Below, piece after piece: positions 6,431 to 13,012 of a DNA stretch of 14,194 nt. The notes below the pieces were generated by a model that was not told where the DNA came from, ran no database searches, and was given only the letters and a program-made list of their open reading frames with translations. The stretch is taken from positions 1 through 14,194 of the forward strand of contig QKFK01000076.1 of the NCBI GenBank assembly GCA_003252195.1, in the 5' to 3' direction. The stretch is from Rhodospirillales bacterium (GTDB taxonomy: Bacteria; Pseudomonadota; Alphaproteobacteria; QKFK01; SZUA-500). Numbering within the stretch: position 1 is the first letter of the stretch; each line of letters opens with the position of its first letter. Both the position numbers and the translations under genes were made by a program.

Positions 6431-7591
6431 TTACTGATTAAGACCTGCAACGTAGCCTGATGACCAAGCCCATTGCAAATTAAAGCCTCCTAGGTGCCCT
6501 GTTACATCTAATGCCTCGCCAACGAAATACAGCCCTGCTTGCTTTTGAGATTCCATAGTCTTTGATGATACTTCTTTTGTATCAACGCCACCTTTTGTTA
6601 CTTCAGCATAATTAAAACCTTGAGTTCCTTTAGGAACAATCCTCCAATGGTTCAATCTATCTCCAAGTTTTTGTAACTCTTTATCTTTAAGCTCTGATAT
6701 GTTTTTATCTAGTTTCATTTCAGAACATATATATTCAACTAACCTCTTAGGCAGATATGATGACAATATATTTGTAAGTTTCTTATTTGGCGATGATTGC
6801 TTTAATAGCTTTAATTCAGCGAACAAATCTAAATTGGGCAACATATTAATTTCAATAAAATCCCCCCTGTCCCAATAAGAGGATATTTGTAAAATTGCAG
6901 GACCACTAAGCCCAACATGTGTAAACAATATGTTTTCTCTAAAAGATTTTTTATTACATTTAACCTCTGCATCGACAGAAAGACCGCTCAGGCCAGCACA
7001 ATCATCTAATAGTAACGGAACCAATGCTTGCTTGGGCTCAATAATCTTATGTTTGAATTGCCTTGCAAGTTTATAAGAAAAATCTGTCGCTCCAAGTTTG
7101 GGCAAAGACATTCCCCCCGTGGCAACTACGAGCTTTTCAGATGTATATCTTGCCTTATTTGTCTTTAGCAAAAATGCTCCATCTGCTTCTTCCACAGACA
7201 TCACCTCAGAACCTAAATCAAACACCACCCCTAAGGATAAGCATCTATTTTTTAGCAAATCTATAATATCTTCTGATGATTTATCACAAAACATTTGTCC
7301 TAGCTTCTTCTCGTGATACGGAATTTTAGCATCATCTAATAATTTTATAAAATCTTTAGGTGTAAACTGCTTTAATGCAGAAATACAAAATCTTGGGTTT
7401 GAAGAAACATAATTTTCAAAAGTAGCGTATATATTTGTAAAATTACACCTTCCACCGCCAGATATACGTATTTTAGCACCAGCCTCATCATTATGATCAA
7501 CAACCAAAACTTTTTTACCGTTAGAGGCGGCTGTCATAGCGCAAAACAACCCTGATGCCCCAGCCCCAATTATCAATGTATTATAGATCAC
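6431..7591 (-). CDS. HI0933/YhiN-family NAD(P)/FAD-dependent oxidoreductase
   Basis: This is a 386-residue flavoprotein of the HI0933/YhiN family (related to BaiN), usual length about 390-400. The FAD-binding Rossmann motif GAGASGLFCAM is at residues 9-19. The family signature ISGGGRCNFTN is at 43-53, and GGMSLPKLGATDFSY and FTHVGLSGPAIL lie in the middle. The C-terminal FAD contact GLYFVGEALDVTGHLGGFNL and QWAWSSGYVAG close the protein. It is cytosolic, with no signal or membrane segment. The physiological substrate of most family members is unknown, so no pathway is assigned. The start is GTG (7589-7591), with GAGGAAAG six bases upstream on the minus strand. It is a stand-alone gene, convergent with acrB and divergent from the first chemoreceptor. 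Confidence 0.93.
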   Translation of the reverse strand: MIYNTLIIGAGASGLFCAMTAASNGKKVLVVDHNDEAGAKIRISGGGRCNFTNIYATFENYVSSNPRFCISALKQFTPKDFIKLLDDAKIPYHEKKLGQMFCDKSSEDIIDLLKNRCLSLGVVFDLGSEVMSVEEADGAFLLKTNKARYTSEKLVVATGGMSLPKLGATDFSYKLARQFKHKIIEPKQALVPLLLDDCAGLSGLSVDAEVKCNKKSFRENILFTHVGLSGPAILQISSYWDRGDFIEINMLPNLDLFAELKLLKQSSPNKKLTNILSSYLPKRLVEYICSEMKLDKNISELKDKELQKLGDRLNHWRIVPKGTQGFNYAEVTKGGVDTKEVSSKTMESQKQAGLYFVGEALDVTGHLGGFNLQWAWSSGYVAGLNQ

Positions 7592-7907
7592 AACTTTCCT
7601 CGGATTCTCTACTATTTTTATAAGATATTAGATAATAACGTAAGCAAATAAGAAAAGATATATGATTTTATTAATTAATTTCAATAAAACTCGGCATCAA
7701 TATTTATCTTATTTTAATAATTATAAATATAATAAACCATTGATAATGAATATTAATTTCATGAATATAAATTTACACGCGAACACCAATCTATACTTTC
7801 GGCTATATTGTATATACTATTAGCTATAGTGATTCATATTTTTTATAACAATATAGTACTGAGTATATAATTAATATATGTATAACATGCATTATCCAAT
7901 TGATATT

Positions 7908-7923
7908 TATGATATATATCATA
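7908..7923. repeat. 16-bp perfect palindrome upstream of the first chemoreceptor
   Basis: TATGATATATATCATA is self-complementary and lies directly against the TTGATA promoter hexamer at 7924. TTGATA also occurs on its other side at 7900-7905. The position next to the -35 would suit a regulator site. No specific regulator is recognised, and the AT-only composition weakens the call. Confidence 0.4.
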
Positions 7924-7952
7924 TTGATACACATATGCGTGATACATATTTT
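7924..7952 (+). promoter_or_regulatory. Likely promoter of the first chemoreceptor gene
   Basis: TTGATA (7924-7929, 5 of 6 to the -35 consensus), a 17-base spacer and TATTTT (7947-7952, 4 of 6 to the -10) would give a start near 7959, about 22 bases before the GTG start codon. I saw no flagellar sigma28 pattern in this stretch. Confidence 0.45.
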
Positions 7953-7981
7953 TTAACACTACAAGCAAATTAAGGTGAAGC

Positions 7982-10054
7982 GTGAAAAAATTTTATAACC
8001 AACTATCACTATTATCAAAAACTCTCGTATTTGTTATAATTGCTATGATTGCAGGCATAAGCTCTTTGGCATATATAAGCTCCAACGAAATTAAATCTGA
8101 TTTCAAAATAAGCGCAAACAGACACATCGACGACATCTCTCTAAGAATTAAAAACTATGTCGACATGCACATAGCCCCTGGACTATCAGCGATTGAGACC
8201 CTAAAAGAAAACACAATTACATTTTATAAAAAAGGCGCTAGAGATAGAGCTTTTTACAGCAAAATGACTGAAAACACATTCTTAAACACATCAAATCTTT
8301 ATGGTGTGTGGCAAGCATGGGAACCAGATGCCTTTGATGGAATGGATAGCCTATACAAAAACAGTGGCTCTTATTCAGATGAGAACGGCCACTTTGCTCC
8401 ATTATACATGTATGAAAACGGAGCAAAGACAGCTAAATTTTTATCCAATTATCAAAACAGAGATTTTTACAACAAAGTAAAAACAACACAAAAAGCTTTT
8501 ATAACAGAGCCATACACTCCACCTGGATCAACAGAATTAATTACAACATATGCTGAACCAATTATCATTGACGGAGTATTCAAAGGTGCAATCGGTATAG
8601 TATATGCCTTAGAAGGTTTACAAAAAAAGCTAGCTGAAATCACACCATACAATGGTTACACAGCTCTTTTATCAAATGATTTAAACTTCATCGCATTCAA
8701 AGACCCTAACAAATTAGGAACATATGCACCTGATTTCAATTCATATTATGGCGATGTATCTAACACTCTTAAAGCTGGCAAAGAGCTAAGAGAAAACATT
8801 TACTCAAAAGCGCTACAATCTGACACTATAATAGATTTTATGCCTGTAAAAATAGGTAAATCAAACTCTCACTGGACATTACAGGTTACCGTTCCATTAA
8901 AAGAACTTATGGCTATTGCAAATAAGCAAGTTTCAACATTAGTTTACCTTGGAACAACCCTAACAATTGCAATGTCAATTATATTAGCATTGTTAATCAA
9001 AAATCTTATCACATCTCCTGTTAGCGTCATGACAGATATCATTGATAGATTATCAAGAGAAGAGACAGATTTTTCTGTTGATGGGGCACAAAGAGGCGAT
9101 GAAATCGGTGTAATGGCCAGAGCCTTAGACATATCCAAAGAGAACACCATAAAAAAACTCGAGATGGAAGCTAAGGAGCGCCAAGAAATTGCCATACGAG
9201 AAGAGCGCGCAAGAAAAATGGAGGAACTCACAAATCATTTTGATGTTAAAGTATCTGAAATGATTGAGATTGTTGCAGCAGCTACAGCCGAAATGCGCAC
9301 AACAGCTGAAAATATGTCTGGCAATGCAGAGCAAACCAACATGCAAGCATCAAATGTAGCAGCAGCCGCAGAGCAGGCCACTACAAATGTTGGCACTGTA
9401 GCATCAGCAGCAGAAGAGCTTTCAGCATCTATTCAGGAAATATCAAGGCAAGTTACACTAGCAACCGAAGTTGCCACAACGGCATCAGAAGAAGCCGAAA
9501 AAACCAGTGATATATTCGACAGATTAAATGAATCATCTAAAAAAATTGGTGAGGTTATTGGCTTGATTAATGATATTGCCGACCAAACAAACCTTCTTGC
9601 CCTAAATGCTACAATTGAAGCAGCCAGAGCGGGTGAAGCAGGTAAGGGCTTTGCTGTGGTTGCCAATGAAGTTAAAAACTTAGCTAACCAAACAGCTAAA
9701 GCAACAGATGAGATTTCACAACAAATATCTTCATCTCAAACAGATACAAATGATGCTGTTAACGCCATCCATAACATAACTGAGATTATAAACAAAATTG
9801 CAGAGGTAATATCAGCCGTTATGAGTGCCGTTGAAGAACAAGACGCCGCAACACAAGAAATTGCAGGCAACGTAGTTCAAGCATCAACTGGCACAAAAGC
9901 TGTATCTGAGAATATTACAATAGTTTCTAGAGCTGCAACAGAAACTGGCGTTGCTGCAGAACAAGTTCTGCAAGCGGCAGATTCTTTAGCACAGAGTATG
10001 GAAGAGTTAAAATCAGAGGTCACCGGTTTTCTGAGCGGTATCAAAAAATTATAA
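7982..10054 (+). CDS. Methyl-accepting chemotaxis protein with double-Cache sensor
   Basis: This 690-residue transmembrane chemoreceptor should signal through CheW/CheA to the flagellar motor. TM1 is about 10-33. The periplasmic region of about 280 residues (34-316) reads as a dCache_1-like domain, with WQAWEPDAFDG from W110, NRDFYN, FITEPYTPPGS and GVFKGAIGIVYAL. TM2 is about 317-342. A HAMP domain follows, then a charged coiled-coil linker and the signalling domain. The hairpin tip DQTNLLALNATIEAARAGE begins at D534. Conserved flanks with Glu/Gln pairs fit methylation helices. There is no C-terminal CheR pentapeptide; it ends SGIKKL. The start is GTG with AAGGTG 4-5 bases upstream. The family is certain. 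The ligand is unknown, and the amino-acid-binding dCache motif is not intact (F for W in RxWY, V at the usual Asp). Confidence 0.95.
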   Translation: MKKFYNQLSLLSKTLVFVIIAMIAGISSLAYISSNEIKSDFKISANRHIDDISLRIKNYVDMHIAPGLSAIETLKENTITFYKKGARDRAFYSKMTENTFLNTSNLYGVWQAWEPDAFDGMDSLYKNSGSYSDENGHFAPLYMYENGAKTAKFLSNYQNRDFYNKVKTTQKAFITEPYTPPGSTELITTYAEPIIIDGVFKGAIGIVYALEGLQKKLAEITPYNGYTALLSNDLNFIAFKDPNKLGTYAPDFNSYYGDVSNTLKAGKELRENIYSKALQSDTIIDFMPVKIGKSNSHWTLQVTVPLKELMAIANKQVSTLVYLGTTLTIAMSIILALLIKNLITSPVSVMTDIIDRLSREETDFSVDGAQRGDEIGVMARALDISKENTIKKLEMEAKERQEIAIREERARKMEELTNHFDVKVSEMIEIVAAATAEMRTTAENMSGNAEQTNMQASNVAAAAEQATTNVGTVASAAEELSASIQEISRQVTLATEVATTASEEAEKTSDIFDRLNESSKKIGEVIGLINDIADQTNLLALNATIEAARAGEAGKGFAVVANEVKNLANQTAKATDEISQQISSSQTDTNDAVNAIHNITEIINKIAEVISAVMSAVEEQDAATQEIAGNVVQASTGTKAVSENITIVSRAATETGVAAEQVLQAADSLAQSMEELKSEVTGFLSGIKKL

Positions 10055-10067
10055 TCTTCCATATCAA

Positions 10068-10097
10068 GAAGTCGAGCCACCCCAACGGCTCGACTTC
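10068..10097. terminator. Strong hairpin between convergent receptor and acetyltransferase genes
   Basis: An 11-bp perfect GC-containing stem GAAGTCGAGCC (10068-10078) / GGCTCGACTTC (10087-10097) surrounds an eight-base loop. It begins 14 bases after the receptor stop and overlaps the stop codon of the minus-strand acetyltransferase (10096-10098). There is no T-run on either side, so it is not a textbook intrinsic terminator. It may act with Rho or protect mRNA 3' ends in both directions. Confidence 0.6.
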
Positions 10098-10611
10098 ACC
10101 ATCTTATATCCAAATACTCCTTAGGATAAATAATTTTACCCAAAAGCTCTGCCAAAGAAAAACCATCCACTTCATAAGCTAGAAAATTGTTTTTTGGCAC
10201 TCCAGAAAATGGTGGAACAATATCTTCATTCTTACAAACGCCAAAACCAAGCTTGGTATAATATTCATTATTACCAACAGCCAAAATATATTTATAACCT
10301 AACTTAACAGCATTACTAATTAGGTATTTTATTAACTTAACACCTATTCCTTGACCTGCAACATCAGAAGAAACTCTAACAGATGATAAATAGACACCCT
10401 TTAATTTATTAAGCTCTGAATATACAGGCATCATAAGCGCATAAGCCAATACTTTTCCATCACGTTCACAAAGGGCTGATAGATTTTTATCAAAACATGG
10501 ATTCGCCTTTAACTTTTCAATAAAAAGCGCCCTATCTGTATCGCTAGTAATCTTCGCCACAAACTCATATGTATTGTTATAATCGGATTTTTGCTCAATT
10601 CTAATCTTCAT
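10096..10611 (-). CDS. GNAT-family N-acetyltransferase (YhbS-like)
   Basis: This 171-residue cytosolic protein transfers an acetyl group from acetyl-CoA to an unknown amine acceptor. The GNAT core is visible: beta4 GVYLSSVRV, then the acetyl-CoA pyrophosphate loop AGQGIG (residues 85-90) and helix VKLIKYLISNAVKLGY. YYTKLGF (117-123) is the common motif B-end tyrosine/phenylalanine region. The start ATG at 10609-10611 has AGGGG five bases upstream on the minus strand. It lies between two plus-strand chemoreceptors and is transcribed against the first, with which it shares a 3' hairpin. A role in chemotaxis is not implied. The substrate could be a small molecule or a protein. Confidence 0.9.
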   Translation of the reverse strand: MKIRIEQKSDYNNTYEFVAKITSDTDRALFIEKLKANPCFDKNLSALCERDGKVLAYALMMPVYSELNKLKGVYLSSVRVSSDVAGQGIGVKLIKYLISNAVKLGYKYILAVGNNEYYTKLGFGVCKNEDIVPPFSGVPKNNFLAYEVDGFSLAELLGKIIYPKEYLDIRW

Positions 10612-10798
10612 TTAGCCCCTATATGATATTTACAATGCAACAAAATATGTATAACCAAGTTAAATATTGTTATTTTTTTATCGTAACAACAACCACTTAG
10701 ACACTAATCCAAATATATATTATACGTTGGGATATATTAAAAATTAGTAACAAATTACATTACGATTATACAATTTAACAACCAGAGGTAAAAGTATA

Positions 10799-10833
10799 GC
10801 AACCATACACCCAAGGTTGCATATACACTTGGG
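10799..10833 (+). promoter_or_regulatory. Interleaved inverted repeats compatible with an H-type pseudoknot
   Basis: In order: GCAAC (10799-10803), six bases, CCCAAG (10810-10815), GTTGC (10816-10820), seven bases ATATACA, CTTGGG (10828-10833). The first and third segments pair (5 bp), and the second and fourth pair (6 bp), with zero bases between the two stems. This is the classic H-type pseudoknot order, about 78 bases before the receptor start. It is the most GC-rich patch of this intergenic region. It matches no riboswitch class I recognise. As DNA it could equally be overlapping operator half-sites. It is transcribed only if the promoter lies further upstream, for example TTAGAC (10697-10702) with TATACG (10721-10726). 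Confidence 0.4.
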
Positions 10834-10857
10834 CATATTGATACAGCCTAATATAAG
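10829..10857 (+). promoter_or_regulatory. Candidate promoter of the second chemoreceptor gene
   Basis: TTGGGC (10829-10834), a 17-base spacer and TATAAG (10852-10857) would start transcription near 10864. The -35 overlaps the 3' arm of the interleaved repeats, which would then be an operator, not RNA. The -35 is poor, so an activator or an upstream promoter may be needed. Elsewhere in 10612-10798 I see only AT-rich DNA. Confidence 0.3.
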
Positions 10858-10910
10858 GTTCAGACTTCTCACGATTAGATAATTAAATATCCATAGTAAG
10901 GAGAGTAGAT

Positions 10911-12596
10911 ATGAACTGGGTTAAAAACCTCAAGATTTCACAAAAAGTATTATCTTTTGTGATTATATCAGCATTATTCACAGCCATCGCAGGATACACA
11001 GGCTATCATTACAACAATCAGACAGCACAAAGTAGCAGTGTTTTATACAATGATAACTTACTCCCCATAAAATGGATGAACGAAAACAGATCACAATTTA
11101 GAGCTAACGAAGCCAATTTATTATGGATAATTTTAACCAACAACAAACAAGAACAACAAAAACATTTAGACGACCTTAAAAGACGGGCTGAATTATTTAA
11201 TGCCAATATGGCAAATTATGAAAAGAAACAGTTAAGTGATGAAGAAAAAGAAATTATAACATCCCTAAAAGAGAGTCTAAAAGAATATAGAAATTTGCGT
11301 GTCAAAATATTAGAAATGATAGAAAGCGGACTTAATGCAGAAGCATATTCATATTTTGTTAGCAACAACAAATGCTTTAGCGATACGGGAAAATATTTAA
11401 GAGAGCTAACTGAATATAATGCAAAGTCAGCAGATAGCATAAGCAAAGAAAACACATCAAATGCTCTATTAGCCAAGAACATTATAATAAGCATAGTAAC
11501 CACTGCATTATTATTACTTATACTAGTCGGATTGTTCCTAGCATCATTAATATCCAAACCCGTAGTAGAAATGACAGGAAATATCGACAAGCTTTCACGA
11601 GAGCAAACAGAGTTTGATGTTAATGGCAAAGAGCGCAAAGATGAAATTGGCACAATGGCAAGAGCTATGGAAATTGCACGCCAAAACATAATAAAAAAAC
11701 TTGATCTTGAAGCAAAAGAAAGGGAAGAAGTAGCCCGAAGACAAGCCCGCGCGAATAAGATGGAAGAGCTAACCAACCATTTTGATATAAGAGTATCTGA
11801 AATGATTGAGATTGTAGCTTCAGCAACAACAGAAATGCGCACAACGGCTGAAAACATGTCTGGCAATGCAGAACAAACCAACATGCAAGCATCAAATGTC
11901 GCAGCAGCCGCAGAACAAGCCACAACCAATGTAGGTACTGTTGCTTCTGCAGCAGAAGAATTATCTGCATCCATTCAAGAAATATCCAGAAATGTCACAC
12001 TAGCAACTGATGTTGCCAATAAAGCATCTGAAGAAGCAGATAGAGCAAGTGTAATTTTTGAAAGATTAAATAATTCTTCTAAAAAAATTGGTGAAGTTAT
12101 TGGCATGATTAATGACATTGCAGATCAAACCAACCTACTTGCTCTTAATGCAACTATTGAAGCAGCTAGAGCTGGTGAAGCAGGTAAAGGATTTGCTGTT
12201 GTGGCTAATGAGGTTAAAAACCTTGCTAACCAAACAGCTAAAGCAACTGAAGAGATTTCAGAGCAAATTTCGACATCTCAGTCAGATACCAACGATGCGG
12301 TTGACGCGATTAAGAACATCACAAATATAATCAACCGCATAGCCGAAGTAATATCAGCAGTTATGAGTGCAGTTGAAGAGCAAGATGCAGCGACACAAGA
12401 AATTGCAGGCAATGTAGTTCAAGCATCAACTGGTACAAAAGCGGTATCTGAGAATATTACAATAGTTTCTAGGGCTGCAACCGAAACTGGCGTTGCGGCA
12501 GAGCAAGTGTTACAAGCTTCCGATTCTCTAGCTAAAAACATGGAGGATTTAAAGTTTGAAGTAACCAGCTTCTTAGAAAACATTAAAAAAATATAA
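10911..12596 (+). CDS. Methyl-accepting chemotaxis protein with four-helix-bundle sensor
   Basis: This is a 561-residue transmembrane chemoreceptor. TM1 is about 13-33. The periplasmic domain (34-188) is all-helical, with NLLPIKWMNENRSQFRANEA and a long Lys/Glu-rich helix pair, typical of the 4HB_MCP sensor class (Tar/Tsr-like fold, small-ligand or binding-protein sensing). TM2 is 190-214. HAMP follows (KPVVEMTGNIDKLSREQTEF...DEIGTMARAM), then a charged linker and the signalling domain with the tip DQTNLLALNATIEAARAGE starting at D405. From the linker end onward the protein matches the first receptor at roughly nine residues in ten. It has no CheR pentapeptide and ends ENIKKI. TAAGGAGAG (10897-10905) is a strong ribosome site. 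A terminator follows within 25 bases, so it is transcribed apart from the third receptor. Confidence 0.96.
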   Translation: MNWVKNLKISQKVLSFVIISALFTAIAGYTGYHYNNQTAQSSSVLYNDNLLPIKWMNENRSQFRANEANLLWIILTNNKQEQQKHLDDLKRRAELFNANMANYEKKQLSDEEKEIITSLKESLKEYRNLRVKILEMIESGLNAEAYSYFVSNNKCFSDTGKYLRELTEYNAKSADSISKENTSNALLAKNIIISIVTTALLLLILVGLFLASLISKPVVEMTGNIDKLSREQTEFDVNGKERKDEIGTMARAMEIARQNIIKKLDLEAKEREEVARRQARANKMEELTNHFDIRVSEMIEIVASATTEMRTTAENMSGNAEQTNMQASNVAAAAEQATTNVGTVASAAEELSASIQEISRNVTLATDVANKASEEADRASVIFERLNNSSKKIGEVIGMINDIADQTNLLALNATIEAARAGEAGKGFAVVANEVKNLANQTAKATEEISEQISTSQSDTNDAVDAIKNITNIINRIAEVISAVMSAVEEQDAATQEIAGNVVQASTGTKAVSENITIVSRAATETGVAAEQVLQASDSLAKNMEDLKFEVTSFLENIKKI

Positions 12597-12618
12597 TAAA
12601 ATAATATGTAATATGCAT

Positions 12619-12648
12619 AGCGCAGTATATAGGCATACTGCGCTTTTT
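12619..12648 (+). terminator. Rho-independent terminator of the second chemoreceptor gene
   Basis: The ten-base perfect stem AGCGCAGTAT (12619-12628) / ATACTGCGCT (12635-12644) has a six-base loop and is followed by a short T-run to 12648. It lies 22 bases after the stop codon. Confidence 0.88.
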
Positions 12649-12649
12649 A

Positions 12650-12665
12650 TGTGATTTAGATCACA
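12650..12665. promoter_or_regulatory. CRP-type binding site, exact TGTGA-N6-TCACA
   Basis: TGTGA (12650-12654), TTTAGA, TCACA (12661-12665) matches the core of the E. coli CRP consensus at all ten defined positions. The centre is 12657.5. A TATAAA -10 at 12689-12694 would put the transcription start near 12700, so the site centre lies at about -42, the class II activator position. It points at the third receptor. Whether this organism has a CRP or another CRP/FNR-family protein of that specificity is not visible here. Confidence 0.6.
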
Positions 12666-12688
12666 CAAGAACCATATATTCAATAGCT

Positions 12689-12694
12689 TATAAA
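12689..12694 (+). promoter_or_regulatory. -10 element of a probable CRP-activated promoter
   Basis: TATAAA lies 23 bases after the end of the CRP-type site, with no recognisable -35 hexamer at the proper spacing. That is the usual layout of an activator-dependent class II promoter. The only gene downstream on this strand is the third receptor at 13013. Confidence 0.4.
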
Positions 12695-12709
12695 CATGTC
12701 CTTTAGTAT

Positions 12710-12733
12710 ATATCAAACCAATATAATTGATAT
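12710..12733. repeat. Inverted repeat ATATCAA / TTGATAT
   Basis: Seven-base perfect arms (12710-12716 and 12727-12733) are separated by ten bases, just after the predicted transcription start. It does not match the FNR/FixK box TTGAT-N4-ATCAA, because the half-site order is reversed. It may be an operator of an unknown regulator, or chance in AT-rich DNA. Confidence 0.3.
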
Positions 12734-12932
12734 CATGAACAGCTCTGCTTAAAGTAGTACAATATATATGTTTAGCTATTTAACAAATAAAACAAACTAC
12801 TAGCTGAATATTTTTAATAAATGTAACTATTAGATTTACCCTCACACTATACAAATATGGTAGACGTTTTATCTAGATGAATTTCAATAAATACTCTCCA
12901 TATAAAAATAATAGTTACAAAAAAATTACCTG

Positions 12933-12954
12933 ACCTGCACAAAGAAGTGAAGGT
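12933..12954 (+). other. Imperfect hairpin in the leader of the third receptor
   Basis: ACCTGCAC (12933-12940) and GTGAAGGT (12947-12954) pair at seven of eight positions around a six-base loop AAAGAA. It is followed by an A-rich, not T-rich, stretch, so it is not a terminator on this strand. It is the only clearly structured patch with G and C in this part of the leader. Confidence 0.35.
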
Positions 12955-13012
12955 TATAAAAATAAAAAAACAGGGAAGAAACTTCCTAAACAATAAAAGA
13001 AAGAGGTATGTT

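Larger units (their letters stand above)
7592..7981. other. 390-base AT-rich divergent intergenic region
   Basis: It separates the flavoprotein gene (-) from the first chemoreceptor (+) and contains no credible ORF. It holds a Fur-like partial match TGATAATGAATATTA (7741-7755, 12 of 14 defined positions), a 16-base perfect palindrome (7908-7923) and the probable receptor promoter (7924-7952). No T-run hairpin is present. The promoter of the minus-strand gene is unclear. A weak pair on that strand is TTGCTT and TTATAA, 18 bases apart, in the 7620-7660 area. Confidence 0.6.
12597..13012 (+). other. 416-base intergenic and leader region before the third chemoreceptor
   Basis: No credible plus-strand gene is present. 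In order it holds the terminator of the second receptor (12619-12648), a CRP-type site (12650-12665), a -10 element (12689-12694), an ATATCAA/TTGATAT inverted repeat (12710-12733), an imperfect hairpin (12933-12954) and a small GGAAG-AAA-CTTCC hairpin (12974-12986). If the -10 is used, the mRNA leader would be about 310 bases, unusually long for a receptor gene. Confidence 0.6.

Noticed and set aside
7741..7755. Second Fur-like box in the 7592-7981 intergenic region
   Set aside because: It matches only 12 of 14 defined positions, has no extended palindrome, and is far from either start codon. It is much weaker than the pdhA leader element.
10799..10833. Assignment of the pseudoknot-like element to a known riboswitch (preQ1, SAM-II or GEMM)
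   Set aside because: The stem order is compatible with small pseudoknot riboswitches, but I could not find the conserved binding-core bases of those classes, and the downstream gene does not fit preQ1 or SAM.
11216..11974. 252-codon open frame on the minus strand opposite the second chemoreceptor
   Set aside because: It is antisense to a certain gene. Its Ser/Ala/Ile-rich composition mirrors the receptor codons, and no domain or ribosome site is apparent.
13008..13010. Earlier ATG for the third chemoreceptor
   Set aside because: Its frame reads ATG TTA TGA and stops at once. The ATG at 13013 opens the long receptor frame.
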